In this document: one piece after another, positions 37,139-48,677 of the stretch
Layout of the letters: each line of letters opens with the position of its first letter
Position numbering within the stretch: the stretch's first letter is position 1
Assembly (NCBI RefSeq): GCF_025515205.1
Contig: NZ_JAOPFX010000001.1
Coordinates: 1,612,001 to 1,676,000, forward strand
Direction of reading: 5' to 3'
Source of the DNA: Microbacterium fluvii
GTDB lineage: Bacteria > Actinomycetota > Actinomycetes > Actinomycetales > Microbacteriaceae
Length of the DNA stretch: 64,000 bases
Made by a program: the position numbers and the translations under genes
Notes under the pieces: generated by a model
Seen by the model: only the letters and a program-made list of their open reading frames with translations
What the model was told of the DNA's origin: nothing
Database searches by the model: none

Positions 37139-38206
37139 ATGACCGCTCTGCCCCTGCCCGATCTCACGCACGAACGCGTCGAGGTGATCACCGGCCCTCG
37201 GAGCGGCCTCGAGATCGTCGTCGCTCTGCACTCCTCGACGCTCGGGCCCGCTCTCGGCGGCGCGCGTCTGTGGTCGTATCCTCGCTGGAGCGACGCGCTC
37301 GGCGACGCCCTGCGCCTGTCGGCGGCAATGACGTTGAAGAACGCGACGGCCGGACTCGACGCCGGCGGCGGCAAGGCCGTCATCCGCATGCCCGAGACCG
37401 GCGAGCTCGACGCGGAGCGCCGACGCGCAGCGTTCCTCGACCTCGGCGACGCCGTCGAGTCGTTCGGCGGCCGCTACCGCACGGCCGAAGACGTGGGATC
37501 CACCGCCGACGACATGCTCGTCGTGAGCGAGCGCACCGCCCACGTCGTGGGCCTGCCCGACGCCGTCGGCGGATCGGGCGAGCCCGCCGGCCCCACGAGC
37601 CTGGGCGTCTACGAATCGCTGCGGGCGACGCTCGACGAGGTGTTCGGCTCGCCCGAGGTCGCGGGTCGGCACATCACCGTGTCGGGGCTCGGACAGGTCG
37701 GCAGCCGCCTGGCCGTGCGGCTCGCCGCCGAAGGCGCCGTGCTCACCGTCACCGACGTGAACCCCGCCAAGCGCGACCTCGCCGCAGAACTGGGTGCCAC
37801 GTGGGCGATGCCGGGCACCGAGCACCTGGTGCCAGGCGACGTGCTCGTGCCGGCCGGCATCGGAGGACTGCTGACCCCCGACGTGATCGCCAGCCTCGGC
37901 GTGCGCGCCGTCTGCGGTCCCGCCAACAATCCTCTGGCGGAGCGATCGGGCGCAGAGCTGCTCGCCGAGCGCGGCATCCTCTATGCACCCGACTTCGTGG
38001 TCAACGCCGGAGGGGTGATCTGGCTCGATCTCGAAGCGCGCGGCGTCGACTCGCGCGCCGAGATCATGCAGCGCGTCGCAGGGATCGGCGACACGCTGCG
38101 GCGCATCTACGACGATGCGCGCGAGCGCGGCATCCTTCCCCTGATCGCCGCAGAAGAGCTCGCCGCCGACCGCCTGGCCCGTGGCACATCCATGCTGGCG
38201 CGCTGA
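37139..38206 (+). CDS. Glu/Leu/Phe/Val dehydrogenase (leucine-dehydrogenase-like)
   Basis: A 355-residue NAD-dependent amino-acid dehydrogenase. The substrate domain carries GPALGGARLW, MTLKNATAGLDAGGGKAVI with the binding and catalytic lysines, and YRTAEDVGSTADDM. The nucleotide domain has GLGQVGSRLA. It oxidatively deaminates a branched-chain or aromatic amino acid; exact preference is not readable. ATG 37139 follows GAAAGAGGAT. Confidence 0.85.
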   Translation: MTALPLPDLTHERVEVITGPRSGLEIVVALHSSTLGPALGGARLWSYPRWSDALGDALRLSAAMTLKNATAGLDAGGGKAVIRMPETGELDAERRRAAFLDLGDAVESFGGRYRTAEDVGSTADDMLVVSERTAHVVGLPDAVGGSGEPAGPTSLGVYESLRATLDEVFGSPEVAGRHITVSGLGQVGSRLAVRLAAEGAVLTVTDVNPAKRDLAAELGATWAMPGTEHLVPGDVLVPAGIGGLLTPDVIASLGVRAVCGPANNPLAERSGAELLAERGILYAPDFVVNAGGVIWLDLEARGVDSRAEIMQRVAGIGDTLRRIYDDARERGILPLIAAEELAADRLARGTSMLAR

Positions 38207-38219
38207 GCGGATCTCCTGC

Positions 38220-38225
38220 TAGCCT
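38220..38225 (+). promoter_or_regulatory. -10 hexamer TAGCCT of the CAP/SH3 gene
   Basis: TAGCCT lies 33 bases before GTG 38259. Here a normal leader with CAGGAGA exists, unlike the leaderless cases. Confidence 0.45.
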
Positions 38226-38258
38226 CCCAGCCGGGGGGAGATCAGGAGACTCCTCGTC

Positions 38259-39173
38259 GTGCCTTCCCCCCGCACTTCGCGCCGCCAACCGTCCAGAATC
38301 GTCGCACTCGTCCTGACCGCCGGCCTCGCGCTGACCGGGGGGACGACACTCGTCGTCGCGCCCGCCGTGCCCGCGCAGGCAGCCGTCACGGTGTCGGGGC
38401 TCAGTACGTCGCAGATCCAGAAGCTGATCTTCGACGAGGTGAACGCGCAGCGCAAGAAGGCCGGCGTGAAGCAGCTGACGATGAACAGCGGCCTCAACTC
38501 GGTCGCGACATCGTGGTCGGGCAAGCAGGCCAAGGCCAAGACGATGTCGCACAATCCGAACTACTCGTCGCAGATCCCGAAGGGCTGGAAGGCCGCCGCC
38601 GAGAACGTCGCCGCCGGTTTCAGCCCCGCGGCGGTGGTCGATGCCTGGATGAACAGCGCCGGCCACAAGAAGAACATCCTCAGCACCTCCTACACCCACA
38701 TCGGCATCGGGGTGGGTGTCGACAGCAACGGGCGCGCCTATTACACGCAGAACTTCGGCGGTTACACGTCGGCACCGGCCGGCACCAACACCGCCCCGAG
38801 CGGTGCGACGACGACCAGCTACACGCGCTACCTCACCAAGAAGGTCGCCCTGCGCGCTTCCGCCTCGACGTCGGCGAAGGCGGTCGTCACCAAGGCCGCC
38901 TTCACCAAGGTCACCGTCACCGCGTCGAGCGGCTCGTGGCGCAAGGTCAGTGTGTCGGGAAAGACCGGCTGGGTGGCCGCGTCGAACCTCGTCGCGGGCA
39001 AGAAGACGACCGCGAAGCTCAATATGCGAAGCGGCCCGAGTACGAGCAAGAAGGTCGTACTCGTGATCCCGAAGGGCGTCTCGGTCGGTCCCGTCAAGGC
39101 GACGAGCGGCTCGTGGCGCAAGGTCACCTACAAGGGCACCACCGGCTGGGTGCACAAGGACTACCTCAACTAG
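38259..39173 (+). CDS. Secreted CAP/SCP-domain protein with two bacterial SH3 repeats
   Basis: A 304-residue exported protein: a twin-basic N-terminus and hydrophobic signal ending near AVPAQAA (residue 43), a CAP domain (about 50-168) with MSHNPNY, AAENVAAGF and HIGIGVGVDSNGRAYYTQNF, then two SH3b repeats (about 185-235 and 245-304), each with GSWRKV and TGWV. The CAP His/Glu cavity residues are present. SH3b repeats usually bind cell wall, so a peptidoglycan-associated role is likely but unproven. Confidence 0.88.
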   Translation: MPSPRTSRRQPSRIVALVLTAGLALTGGTTLVVAPAVPAQAAVTVSGLSTSQIQKLIFDEVNAQRKKAGVKQLTMNSGLNSVATSWSGKQAKAKTMSHNPNYSSQIPKGWKAAAENVAAGFSPAAVVDAWMNSAGHKKNILSTSYTHIGIGVGVDSNGRAYYTQNFGGYTSAPAGTNTAPSGATTTSYTRYLTKKVALRASASTSAKAVVTKAAFTKVTVTASSGSWRKVSVSGKTGWVAASNLVAGKKTTAKLNMRSGPSTSKKVVLVIPKGVSVGPVKATSGSWRKVTYKGTTGWVHKDYLN

Positions 39174-39273
39174 ACACCCGGTTCCACGCTTCGAGATACC
39201 CGGTCTCGCGAGCCCGTGACATGATGGTCGCCACGGCGACGATGCCGCACGCACGCGATTCGAAGGAGACCAC

Positions 39274-40863
39274 GTGTTCGAAAGCCCGTACCCGGATGTC
39301 GAGATCCCCGATGTCACCGTCTACGACTACCTGTTCGCAGACCTCTCCCCCGAAGACGCCGCGCGCATCGCGCTGATCGATCCGGGAACCGGCGCCGAGA
39401 CGACCTATGGGGCACTCAAGGCGCAGGTCGACGCCTTCGCCGGCGCACTGGCGGCCCGCGGGGTCACCGTCGGCACGGTGGTGGGCCTGCTCTGCCCGAA
39501 CGTCCCCGCCTTCGCGACCGTCTTCCACGGCATCCTGCGCCTGGGGGCCACCGTCACCACGATCAACTCGCTCTACACCGCCGGTGAGATCGAGAAGCAG
39601 CTGAAGGATGCCGAAGCCACCTGGCTCATCACGGTCTCGCCCCTGCTCGCACAGGCCGAGACCGCGGCGGCGGCATCCGGCATCCCCGCCGATCGGCTCA
39701 TCGTGCTCGACGGCGCCGAGGGCCACCCCAACCTGCGGGAGCTGCTCACCTCCGGTGCCGTGCCGCCGGCGATCGAAGTCGACCCCGCGACGCATGTGGC
39801 GGTGCTCCCCTACTCGTCGGGGACGACCGGCATCCCCAAGGGCGTGATGCTCAGCCACCGCAACCTCGTCGCCAACGTGCAGCAGTGCCGCGTCAACATC
39901 GACCTGCGCTCGAGCGACCGTGTGCTGGCGGTGCTGCCGTTCTTCCACATCTACGGCATGACGGTGCTGCTGAACCTCGCGCTGCGCCAGCGCGCGAGCC
40001 TCGTGACGATGCCGAAGTTCGATCTGGTGGAGTTCCTCACCAACATCCAGACCTTCCAGTGCACCTACCTCTACATCGCCCCGCCGATCGCGGTGGCGCT
40101 GGCCAAGCACCCGATCGTCGATCAGTTCGACATCTCGAGCGTGCACACCGTGTTCTCGGGCGCCGCCCCGCTCGACGGTGAGACGGCGGAGGCCGCGGGC
40201 GCCCGCATCCACGCACGCATGATGCAGGGCTACGGCATGAGCGAGCTCAGCCCCGTCTCGCACGCCATGCCCTACGAGCGCGACGACATCCCGGTCAGCT
40301 CGGTCGGAGTGGCTCTGCCCAACACGGCATGCAAGCTGATCGACACCGAGACCGGCGACGAGATCACCGAGCTCGAGAACGGCCAGACCCGCCCCGGCGA
40401 GCTGTGGGTGAAGGGCCCGAACGTCATGCTCGGGTACCTGAACAAGCCGGAGGCCACCGCCGAGACACTCGATGCCGACGGGTTCCTCCACACCGGCGAT
40501 GTCGCCGTCTACCACGAGGGCGGCTACTTCTCGATCGTCGACAGGGTCAAAGAGCTCATCAAGTACAAGGGCTACCAGATCGCACCCGCCGAGCTCGAGG
40601 CGCTGCTGCTCGGTCACCCCGCCGTGCTCGACGTCGCCGTCATCGGGGTTCTCGACGACGAGCGGCAGGAGATCCCGAAGGCCTTCGTCGTGGCGGCGCC
40701 CGATTCGGCGCTCACGCCGGAAGACGTCATGACCTTCGTCGCCGAGCACGTCGCGCCCTACAAGAAGGTGCGCAGGGTGGAGTTCGTCGATGCGATCCCC
40801 AAGTCGAGCTCGGGCAAGATCCTGCGCAAAGACCTGCGCGCGCGAGAGACCGCGGCGGTCTGA
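39274..40863 (+). CDS. AMP-dependent acyl-CoA ligase (4-coumarate-CoA-ligase-like)
   Basis: A 529-residue adenylate-forming enzyme. Motifs in order: the P-loop YSSGTTGIPKGVMLSHRN near residue 180, MMQGYGMSELSPVSH near 315, the hinge FLHTGDVAVYHEGGYFSIVD near 408, GYQIAPAELEALL and the C-terminal catalytic lysine in PKSSSGKILRKDL. It activates an aryl or fatty acid with ATP and CoA. GTG 39274 follows GAAGGAGACC. It stands alone, so the pathway is not indicated. Confidence 0.87.
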   Translation: MFESPYPDVEIPDVTVYDYLFADLSPEDAARIALIDPGTGAETTYGALKAQVDAFAGALAARGVTVGTVVGLLCPNVPAFATVFHGILRLGATVTTINSLYTAGEIEKQLKDAEATWLITVSPLLAQAETAAAASGIPADRLIVLDGAEGHPNLRELLTSGAVPPAIEVDPATHVAVLPYSSGTTGIPKGVMLSHRNLVANVQQCRVNIDLRSSDRVLAVLPFFHIYGMTVLLNLALRQRASLVTMPKFDLVEFLTNIQTFQCTYLYIAPPIAVALAKHPIVDQFDISSVHTVFSGAAPLDGETAEAAGARIHARMMQGYGMSELSPVSHAMPYERDDIPVSSVGVALPNTACKLIDTETGDEITELENGQTRPGELWVKGPNVMLGYLNKPEATAETLDADGFLHTGDVAVYHEGGYFSIVDRVKELIKYKGYQIAPAELEALLLGHPAVLDVAVIGVLDDERQEIPKAFVVAAPDSALTPEDVMTFVAEHVAPYKKVRRVEFVDAIPKSSSGKILRKDLRARETAAV

Positions 40864-40884
40864 CGCGTCGGCATCCCGCCGCCG

Positions 40885-40890
40885 TAGGGT
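40885..40890 (+). promoter_or_regulatory. -10 hexamer TAGGGT for the ZIP gene (leaderless)
   Basis: TAGGGT, six bases, then ATG 40897. Confidence 0.5.
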
Positions 40891-40896
40891 GAGGCC

Positions 40897-41655
40897 ATGG
40901 GAGTGTGGCTGGCCGCCCTGAGCGGTGTCATCGGCGGCGGGATGCTGTTGGTCGGTGCCGCGATCGCGTGGTTCGTCGAGATCCCTCAGCGCGTCGTCGC
41001 CGCGATCATGGCGGTCGGCGCAGGCGTGCTGATCTCGACGCTCGCCTATGAGCTCGTCGCGGAGGCCGCAGACGACGGAGGGCTGTGGCCGACCGTGGCG
41101 GGCTTCCTCGCGGGAGCGCTCATCTACACGGTGGCCGACTGGGCCGTCTCCCGGCCAGCCAAGCCGCGACCCGCCGACGCACCGGCCGGTGTCGTCGCCC
41201 GCCGCTCCGCCGCCAAGCTCGGCGGAGGAAGCGGGGTCGCGATCGCGATCGGCGCCCTGATCGACGGCATCCCGGAGTCGATCGTGATGGGGCTCTCGGT
41301 GATCGGCGGCAGCCTCAGCATCCCCATCGTCGCCGCCGTCGCGATCAGCAACATCCCCGAGGGCCTCGGATCGACCGCCGCTCTCAAGCGCGGCGGAGCA
41401 CCGGCGGGCAGGGTGTTCGCGCTGTGGAGCGGCATCGCCGCGATCACCGTCGTCGCCGCTGTCGTGGGGTTCACGGCCTTTCAGGCGGCTCCGCCCGAAC
41501 TCACCGCCGTCGTCACAACAATCGCCGCCGGCGGCCTCCTGGCGATGGTGTGCAGCACGATGATCCCGGAGGCGTTCGAGCAGCAGCACCTGCTGACGGG
41601 GCTGTGGGCCACGGCCGGCTTCCTCGCCGCCTTCGTGCTGCACGAGGTCTCGTGA
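40897..41655 (+). CDS. ZIP-family metal transporter-like membrane protein
   Basis: A 252-residue protein with about eight helices. Two ZIP signature segments are present, IGALIDGIPESIVMGL and AISNIPEGLGSTAALKR, but in both the usual metal-binding His is replaced (Asp and Ser). The metal route may therefore differ from the canonical zinc site. A cytoplasmic loop around residues 85-105 is basic. It ends 60 bp before the tRNA-Ala gene. Confidence 0.8.
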   Translation: MGVWLAALSGVIGGGMLLVGAAIAWFVEIPQRVVAAIMAVGAGVLISTLAYELVAEAADDGGLWPTVAGFLAGALIYTVADWAVSRPAKPRPADAPAGVVARRSAAKLGGGSGVAIAIGALIDGIPESIVMGLSVIGGSLSIPIVAAVAISNIPEGLGSTAALKRGGAPAGRVFALWSGIAAITVVAAVVGFTAFQAAPPELTAVVTTIAAGGLLAMVCSTMIPEAFEQQHLLTGLWATAGFLAAFVLHEVS

Positions 41656-41677
41656 CGGGCGTCCCCTGAACCAAGAG

Positions 41678-41705
41678 AGAAGCGCCCCCTCGCGGAGGCG
41701 CTTCT
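41678..41705. terminator. Rho-independent terminator
   Basis: AGAAGCGCC (41678-41686) pairs perfectly with GGCGCTTCT (41697-41705) around a 10-base loop and is followed by TCGTTT. It serves the ZIP gene and, read backwards, could also end the tRNA transcript. Confidence 0.85.
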
Positions 41706-41714
41706 TCGTTTCGG

Positions 41715-41787
41715 TGGACCTGAGGGGACTCGAACCCCTGACCCCCTGCATGCCATGCAGGTGCGCTACCAGCTGCGCCACAGGCCC
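41715..41787 (-). tRNA. tRNA-Ala (anticodon GGC)
   Basis: 73 bases folding as a complete cloverleaf. The acceptor GGGCCTG pairs with CAGGTCC, the D arm contains AGCTGGTAGCGC, the anticodon stem CCTGC/GCAGG holds loop ATGGCAT with GGC in the middle, and the T arm has GGTTCGAGTCC. The discriminator is A. CCA is not encoded. Confidence 0.95.
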
Positions 41788-41868
41788 ATCTTCTGCCGCC
41801 CCGAACCTGCCGGGGCAACTCGTCCAGCTTACTACATGCCGGGCGATGCTCCGCACCACCGGTGCCCG

Positions 41869-42249
41869 TCAGGCCGTCGGCGACGCCGGCTCCGGCAGGT
41901 CGAACGGCACCACGGGGCAGTCCTTCCAGAGGCGCTCGAGACCGTAGAACACGCGCTCCTGCTCGTGGAAGACGTGCACCACGAGGTCGCCGAAATCGAG
42001 CAGCACCCAGCGGGCCTCGGTGCGGCCCTCACGGCGCAGCCGCTTGTAGCCGGCCTCGACCATGCGGTCCTCGATCTCGTCGGCGATGGCGGCGACGTTG
42101 CGCTCGCTGCGCCCCGTGACCAGCAGGAAGATGTCGACGAGCGGCAGCGGCTGCGACACGTCGAGCGCAACGAGGTCTTCGCCGCCCTTGGCGTCGGCCG
42201 CCTCGACGGCGATCTGCAGCATGCGCTTCGCGTTGTCGGTCGCCGTCAC
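41869..42249 (-). CDS. rsfS: Ribosomal silencing factor RsfS
   Basis: A 126-residue Iojap/RsfS protein: DISQPLPLVDIFLLVTGRSERN-type core (here DVSQPLPLVDIFLL), IADEIEDRMVEAGY and WVLLDFGDLVVHVFHEQERVFYGLERLW at the C-terminus. It binds ribosomal protein L14 and blocks subunit joining in starvation. The start overlaps the upstream gene's stop by four bases. The nadD-(membrane protein)-rsfS order is typical of this family. Confidence 0.94.
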   Translation of the reverse strand: MTATDNAKRMLQIAVEAADAKGGEDLVALDVSQPLPLVDIFLLVTGRSERNVAAIADEIEDRMVEAGYKRLRREGRTEARWVLLDFGDLVVHVFHEQERVFYGLERLWKDCPVVPFDLPEPASPTA

Positions 42250-43310
42250 TGGAACACTCCGGTCACGATCGCCACGATCAGCACACCCACGAGCGCCACC
42301 GCCAGCACACCGGCGGTGATGGCGAGCGTCAGCATGAGGCGGCTGCCCTTCTCAGGCGCCGGCGGCTGGATGATCTCGCCCGCGCTCTTGACCGTGCTGA
42401 TCGCGGCGCTGGCGGCGATCGGCGTGGGCGACGAGTGCGCGGGAAGCTCGCCGTCGACCAGGACGGCGTCGACCTCTTTGCCGTCGGCGGTGCCGACGGC
42501 GTGCCCCGTCGAGCCCAGCCCCTCTGGCAGGTTGAACGTGCCCGTGATGAGGATCTCGCCCGTCGAGGTGACGGGGCCGTCGATGGGAGCGCTCGCGGGC
42601 GTCTGCGAGAGGATCAACGCGTTGGTCGCGGCGACCGACCCCGTCGCCGAACGCGACAGCAGCTGATCGAACGAGGGCGGCGTCTCGATCGACACAGGTT
42701 CGCCGCCGAGCAGCTCGGCACCCAGCTCGGGGTGCACCAGCGGGCGATCCTCGATCTCGGCGGGCGACTCGGCGACCACCGATGCGTCCTGCAGGGCGGA
42801 TGCCGCCTCTTCCGGCTGCGTGTCAGGGGTTTCCTCGACCGCTTCCGCCTCGGCGGCGGTGTCGGCGGCCTCGATGTCGGCGGCGGCCTCGGCGGCGCCG
42901 TCGGCCTCGGCGGCCGGTGCCTCGGGCTCTGCGGCCGGCACGGCGTCGACGACGGGTGCGGGTTCGGCCAGCTGCGACGCCAGGTCGGGGGTGATCACGG
43001 GCACCGACGCCGTGCGGATGCGCTCCTGCTGCCGCGCCTGGCGTCGGGTGAGGGGCGAAGTGCCCAGATCGACCGCGGCGTCTGGGGTGGGCGCCGGCGG
43101 GATGACAGCGGGCTCGGCGGCCCGCGGCAGGGGCGCCGCGACGGGAGCCGGCGCCTCTTCGACGGCCGGCTCGACGGCCGCATCGGCAGCCGAGGGCTCG
43201 TCGGAGGTCGCGTCGTCGGGGGTCACGACGGGAACGGCGCCGGTCTGGCGCAGCTCGCGCAGCTGCCTGCGGGTCAGCGCGGGGCTGTCCGGCTGGTCGG
43301 GTGTGCTCAT
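42246..43310 (-). CDS. Acidic, Ala/Pro/Glu-rich protein with C-terminal membrane anchor
   Basis: A 354-residue protein between nadD and rsfS. Two related N-terminal motifs ([13 protein letters not shown]...VPVVTPD and [13 protein letters not shown]...VPVITPD, about 12-34 and 88-110) sit in a long disordered acidic region. A small folded-looking part follows ([20 protein letters not shown], about 250-290), and there is one hydrophobic helix near the C-terminus. The N-terminus is therefore probably cytoplasmic. No function is recognised. It is coupled to nadD by a four-base overlap. Confidence 0.8.
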   Translation of the reverse strand: MSTPDQPDSPALTRRQLRELRQTGAVPVVTPDDATSDEPSAADAAVEPAVEEAPAPVAAPLPRAAEPAVIPPAPTPDAAVDLGTSPLTRRQARQQERIRTASVPVITPDLASQLAEPAPVVDAVPAAEPEAPAAEADGAAEAAADIEAADTAAEAEAVEETPDTQPEEAASALQDASVVAESPAEIEDRPLVHPELGAELLGGEPVSIETPPSFDQLLSRSATGSVAATNALILSQTPASAPIDGPVTSTGEILITGTFNLPEGLGSTGHAVGTADGKEVDAVLVDGELPAHSSPTPIAASAAISTVKSAGEIIQPPAPEKGSRLMLTLAITAGVLAVALVGVLIVAIVTGVFQ

Positions 43311-43903
43311 GCCTTGCTCCGATAGAGGTGGTGCTTCGCAATGTATTGGACAACCCCGTCGGGAACGAGGTACCACACCGGGTGTCCGCGACGAACACGG
43401 TCCCGGCAGTCCGTGGAAGAGATCGCCAGTGCGGGGATCTCGAGCTGGCTGACGTCTTCGGTGGGCAGGCCGTCGGTGTTGAGCACGTGCCCCGGCCGCG
43501 ACACGGCCACGAAGTGCGCCAGGTCCCACAGCTGGGCGTGGTCGCGCCAGCTGAAGATCTGGGCGACGGCGTCTGCTCCCGTGATGAAGAACAGCTCGGC
43601 CCCTGGGCGCTCGGCCTGCAGATCCCGCAGCGTGTCGATCGTGTAGGTCGGGCCCGACCGGTCGATGTCGACCCTGCTCACGGTGAACCGCGGGTTCGAT
43701 GCCGTCGCGATCACCGTCATGAGGTAGCGGTGCTCGCTGGGACTGACCTTGTGCTTCTGCCACGGCTGGCCTGTCGGCACGAACACGACCTCATCGAGGT
43801 CGAACGACTCGGCGACCTCGCTGGCCGCGACCAGGTGACCGTGGTGAATGGGATCGAACGTGCCGCCCATGACCCCGATCCGCGGGGCGCGTGCCACCGT
43901 CAT
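43307..43903 (-). CDS. nadD: Nicotinate-nucleotide adenylyltransferase
   Basis: A 198-residue NadD with the nucleotidyltransferase signature [18 protein letters not shown] near residue 11, [26 protein letters not shown] and the late [13 protein letters not shown] (ISSTxxR motif). It makes nicotinate adenine dinucleotide from NaMN and ATP in NAD synthesis. It starts nine bases after the preceding small gene. Confidence 0.95.
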   Translation of the reverse strand: MTVARAPRIGVMGGTFDPIHHGHLVAASEVAESFDLDEVVFVPTGQPWQKHKVSPSEHRYLMTVIATASNPRFTVSRVDIDRSGPTYTIDTLRDLQAERPGAELFFITGADAVAQIFSWRDHAQLWDLAHFVAVSRPGHVLNTDGLPTEDVSQLEIPALAISSTDCRDRVRRGHPVWYLVPDGVVQYIAKHHLYRSKA

Positions 43904-43912
43904 CCAGCCGGC

Positions 43913-44137
43913 CTAGTGGCCGTGCCCCGCCTGCTGCACGTCGTTCGCGTGCGCGCGGGCATACGCCTCGGCCTTGTGCGCGTGGCGGTTGGCCACGTTG
44001 CGGTACGAGAGGGTCACGACGGCCAGTGCGCCGAAGACGAGCAGCGCCACGATGCCGTAGCCCACGGTCTCGAGGGCCACGTTGCCGTGGTGCTCGGCCT
44101 CCTCTGCGGCGAAGGCGAGAAGCGTGGCGAGAGTCAT
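43913..44137 (-). CDS. Small single-helix membrane protein, His-rich tail
   Basis: A 74-residue protein with a short N-terminal part containing EEAEHHG, one transmembrane helix (YGIVALLVFGALAVVTLSY, about 27-45) and a soluble tail with several His ending AGHGH. ACGGAGCACGT precedes the ATG, and a TAGACT hexamer lies upstream at about 44184-44189. No family recognised. It lies nine bases ahead of nadD. Confidence 0.75.
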   Translation of the reverse strand: MTLATLLAFAAEEAEHHGNVALETVGYGIVALLVFGALAVVTLSYRNVANRHAHKAEAYARAHANDVQQAGHGH

Positions 44138-44194
44138 ACGTGCTCCGTTTCGGGTCTGCGCCGGGGGGCGGCGCGCGGGTATCAGTCTAGGCGC

Positions 44195-45454
44195 TCAGGC
44201 GCGCACCTGCCCGGCGCCTCGCGCGAGCCATTTGCTGCTCGTCAGCTCGGGGAGGCCCATGGGACCCCTGGCGTGCAGCTTCTGGGTCGAGATGCCCACC
44301 TCTGCGCCGAAGCCGAACTCGGCGCCGTCGGTGAACCGCGTCGACGCGTTGGCCATCACGACGGCCGAATCGACCTCGGCCAGGAACCGCTCGGCGGAGG
44401 CGTCGTCATCCGTGATGATCGACTCGGTGTGGTGCGTGGAGTAGGTGCGGATGTGCTCCAGCGCCTCGTCGAGGTCGTCGACGACGCGCATCGCGAGGTC
44501 GAGGCCCAGATACTCCGTCGCCCAGTCCTCGTCGGTGGCGGGCAGGATGCCGTCGGCCCTGGCCGCGACGTCGGCATCGCCATGGACCGTCACGCCGCGC
44601 TCCTGCAGCGCGGCCACGACCGGCCCGATCAGCCGGTCGGCCGCCGCGCGGTGCACCAGCACCGTCTCGACGGCGTTGCAGACGCTCGGGCGCTGCACCT
44701 TGGCGTTGACGACGATGTCGCGCGACCATTCCAGCGGGGCGGAGGCATCGAGCACGATGTGCACGACGCCCGCTCCGGTCTCGATCACGGGCACCGACGA
44801 CTCGGTGACGACGGTCTCGATCAGCTGGGCGCTCCCCCGGGGAACGAGAACGTCGACGATGCCGCGCGCCTGCATGAGTTCGCGCGCACCCTCACGGCCG
44901 AACTCGTCGACCGTCTGGATGCCCTCAGGGTCGATGCCCTCTGCCGCCAGCGCCGCGCGCATGGCGGAGACCAGCGCCGCGTTGGTCTTCTCGGCCGCGG
45001 TGCCGCCGCGCAGCACGACCGCGTTGCCCGAGCGCAGCGCGAGGGCCGCGATGTCGACCGTCACGTTGGGGCGGGCCTCGTAGATCGAGCCGACGACGCC
45101 GAACGGCACGCTCACCTTGGTGAGCTCCACCCCACCGGCCACCGTACGGCGGTCGAGTACGCGGCCGACCGGGTCGGGCAGCTCCGCGACGTCTCTGACC
45201 GCGGCCGCCAGCGCAGCCACGCGCGCCTCGTCGAGCCGGAGTCGGTCGAGGAGGGCCGCACTGAGTCCCCCCGCCTCGCCGCGGGCGAGATCTTCGGCGT
45301 TGGCGGCGACGATGTCGGCCGAGGCCGCCTCGATGGCATCGGCGATCGCGCGCAGCGCGGCGCTCTTGCGATCATCGGAGAGCAGACCGATGGTGCGGGC
45401 CGCACGCTGGGCCGCCAGCATCCGATCCCGCGCGGAAAGGGCCGTCGTGGTCAT
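44195..45454 (-). CDS. proA: Gamma-glutamyl phosphate reductase
   Basis: A 419-residue NADPH-dependent dehydrogenase with the catalytic cysteine in QRPSVCNAVETVL near residue 255 and the cofactor region LRSGNAVVLRGG. It performs the second step of proline synthesis. It follows proB by four bases, yet the proB stop region contains a TAAACT hexamer spaced six bases from the proA start, so it may have its own promoter as well. Confidence 0.95.
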   Translation of the reverse strand: MTTTALSARDRMLAAQRAARTIGLLSDDRKSAALRAIADAIEAASADIVAANAEDLARGEAGGLSAALLDRLRLDEARVAALAAAVRDVAELPDPVGRVLDRRTVAGGVELTKVSVPFGVVGSIYEARPNVTVDIAALALRSGNAVVLRGGTAAEKTNAALVSAMRAALAAEGIDPEGIQTVDEFGREGARELMQARGIVDVLVPRGSAQLIETVVTESSVPVIETGAGVVHIVLDASAPLEWSRDIVVNAKVQRPSVCNAVETVLVHRAAADRLIGPVVAALQERGVTVHGDADVAARADGILPATDEDWATEYLGLDLAMRVVDDLDEALEHIRTYSTHHTESIITDDDASAERFLAEVDSAVVMANASTRFTDGAEFGFGAEVGISTQKLHARGPMGLPELTSSKWLARGAGQVRA

Positions 45455-45458
45455 CCGG

Positions 45459-47848
<2,390 letters not shown>

Positions 47849-47865
47849 TCAGTCGGATCCCGCGA

Positions 47866-48123
47866 TCACTCCGCGGCTGCGACGATGTTGACGACCTTGC
47901 GGCCGCCCTTGCTGCCGAACTCGACAGCGCCCGCCGCGAGGGCGAACAGCGTGTCGTCGCCACCACGGCCGACGTTGACGCCGGGGTGGAAGTGCGTGCC
48001 GCGCTGACGGACCAGGATCTCGCCGGCGTTGACGGTCTGGCCGCCGAAGCGCTTCACGCCGAGACGCTGTGCGTTGGAGTCACGACCGTTGCGGGTGGAG
48101 CTTGCGCCCTTTTTGTGTGCCAT
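47866..48123 (-). CDS. rpmA: 50S ribosomal protein L27
   Basis: An 85-residue L27 with the conserved N-terminus [20 protein letters not shown] reaching to the peptidyl-transferase centre, and [14 protein letters not shown]-type core. It starts directly with MAHKKG and has no cleavable extension of the kind known in Firmicutes. It follows rplU by 18 bases. Confidence 0.97.
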   Translation of the reverse strand: MAHKKGASSTRNGRDSNAQRLGVKRFGGQTVNAGEILVRQRGTHFHPGVNVGRGGDDTLFALAAGAVEFGSKGGRKVVNIVAAAE

Positions 48124-48141
48124 CTCTCGTGCCTCTTCCGC

Positions 48142-48450
48142 TTACTTGATGCCGGTGACCTTGACGCGCGTCAGGTCCTGACGGTGACCCTGGCGCTTCT
48201 TGTAGCCGGTCTTGTTCTTGAACTTCTGGATCACGATCTTCGGGCCGCGCTCTTCGCCGAGCACCTCGGCGGTGACGGTCACCTTCGCGAGCTTGTCGGA
48301 GTCGGTCGTCACGGCGTCGCCGTCGACCAGGAGCACAGCGGGAAGCTCGATCTTCTCGCCGACCTTCGCCTTCTGACGGTCCAGGACGACGATCGTGCCG
48401 ACCTCGACCTTCTCCTGCCGGCCGCCGGCGCGCACTACTGCGTAGACCAC
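48142..48450 (-). CDS. rplU: 50S ribosomal protein L21
   Basis: A 102-residue L21, [17 protein letters not shown] at the start and [13 protein letters not shown] near the C-terminus. The start is GTG 48450, 137 bases from the predicted transcription start, so there is a long leader that may carry ribosomal-protein control. Confidence 0.97.
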   Translation of the reverse strand: MVYAVVRAGGRQEKVEVGTIVVLDRQKAKVGEKIELPAVLLVDGDAVTTDSDKLAKVTVTAEVLGEERGPKIVIQKFKNKTGYKKRQGHRQDLTRVKVTGIK

Positions 48451-48587
48451 TTCACACCTGTTTCATCTGGGAGCGCACCGCTCCGGTTCTGTCTGGAAAG
48501 ACTTCGTCTGGGAATTCCCGAGAGTCACGGTGCGGAACCACAGCTCTCGACTGGTCGCCGTTGCGGCGGCGACACGCCACGCACCAA
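48451..48587 (-). promoter_or_regulatory. Long 5' leader of rplU-rpmA
   Basis: About 137 untranslated bases run from the predicted start site to GTG 48450. The leader can form several short hairpins. Leader-mediated feedback is known for some L21 operons; I cannot match a defined motif here. Confidence 0.4.
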
Positions 48588-48593
48588 GGATCG

Positions 48594-48623
48594 AGTTTAC
48601 CCGATGCCTGCCCGATCCTCCAA
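48594..48623 (-). promoter_or_regulatory. Promoter of rplU-rpmA
   Basis: On the minus strand TTGGAG (48623-48618), an 18-bp spacer and TAAACT (48599-48594). Confidence 0.65.
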
Positions 48624-48665
48624 AGCGTGCCGCCGGTGGCGTGTCGGCCGAGGCTCGGGCTCCCC

Positions 48666-48671
48666 TAGGAT
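48666..48671 (+). promoter_or_regulatory. -10 hexamer TAGGAT for the DUF4031 gene (leaderless)
   Basis: TAGGAT, six bases, then GTG 48678. Confidence 0.5.
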
Positions 48672-48677
48672 CGCCCC

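Noticed and set aside
39166-41859. 897-codon open frame on the minus strand opposite the acyl-CoA ligase and ZIP genes
   Set aside because: Its translation is rich in Arg, Gly, His, Asp and Gln with no recognisable domain, as expected for the antisense of GC-rich coding DNA. The plus-strand genes have clear motifs.
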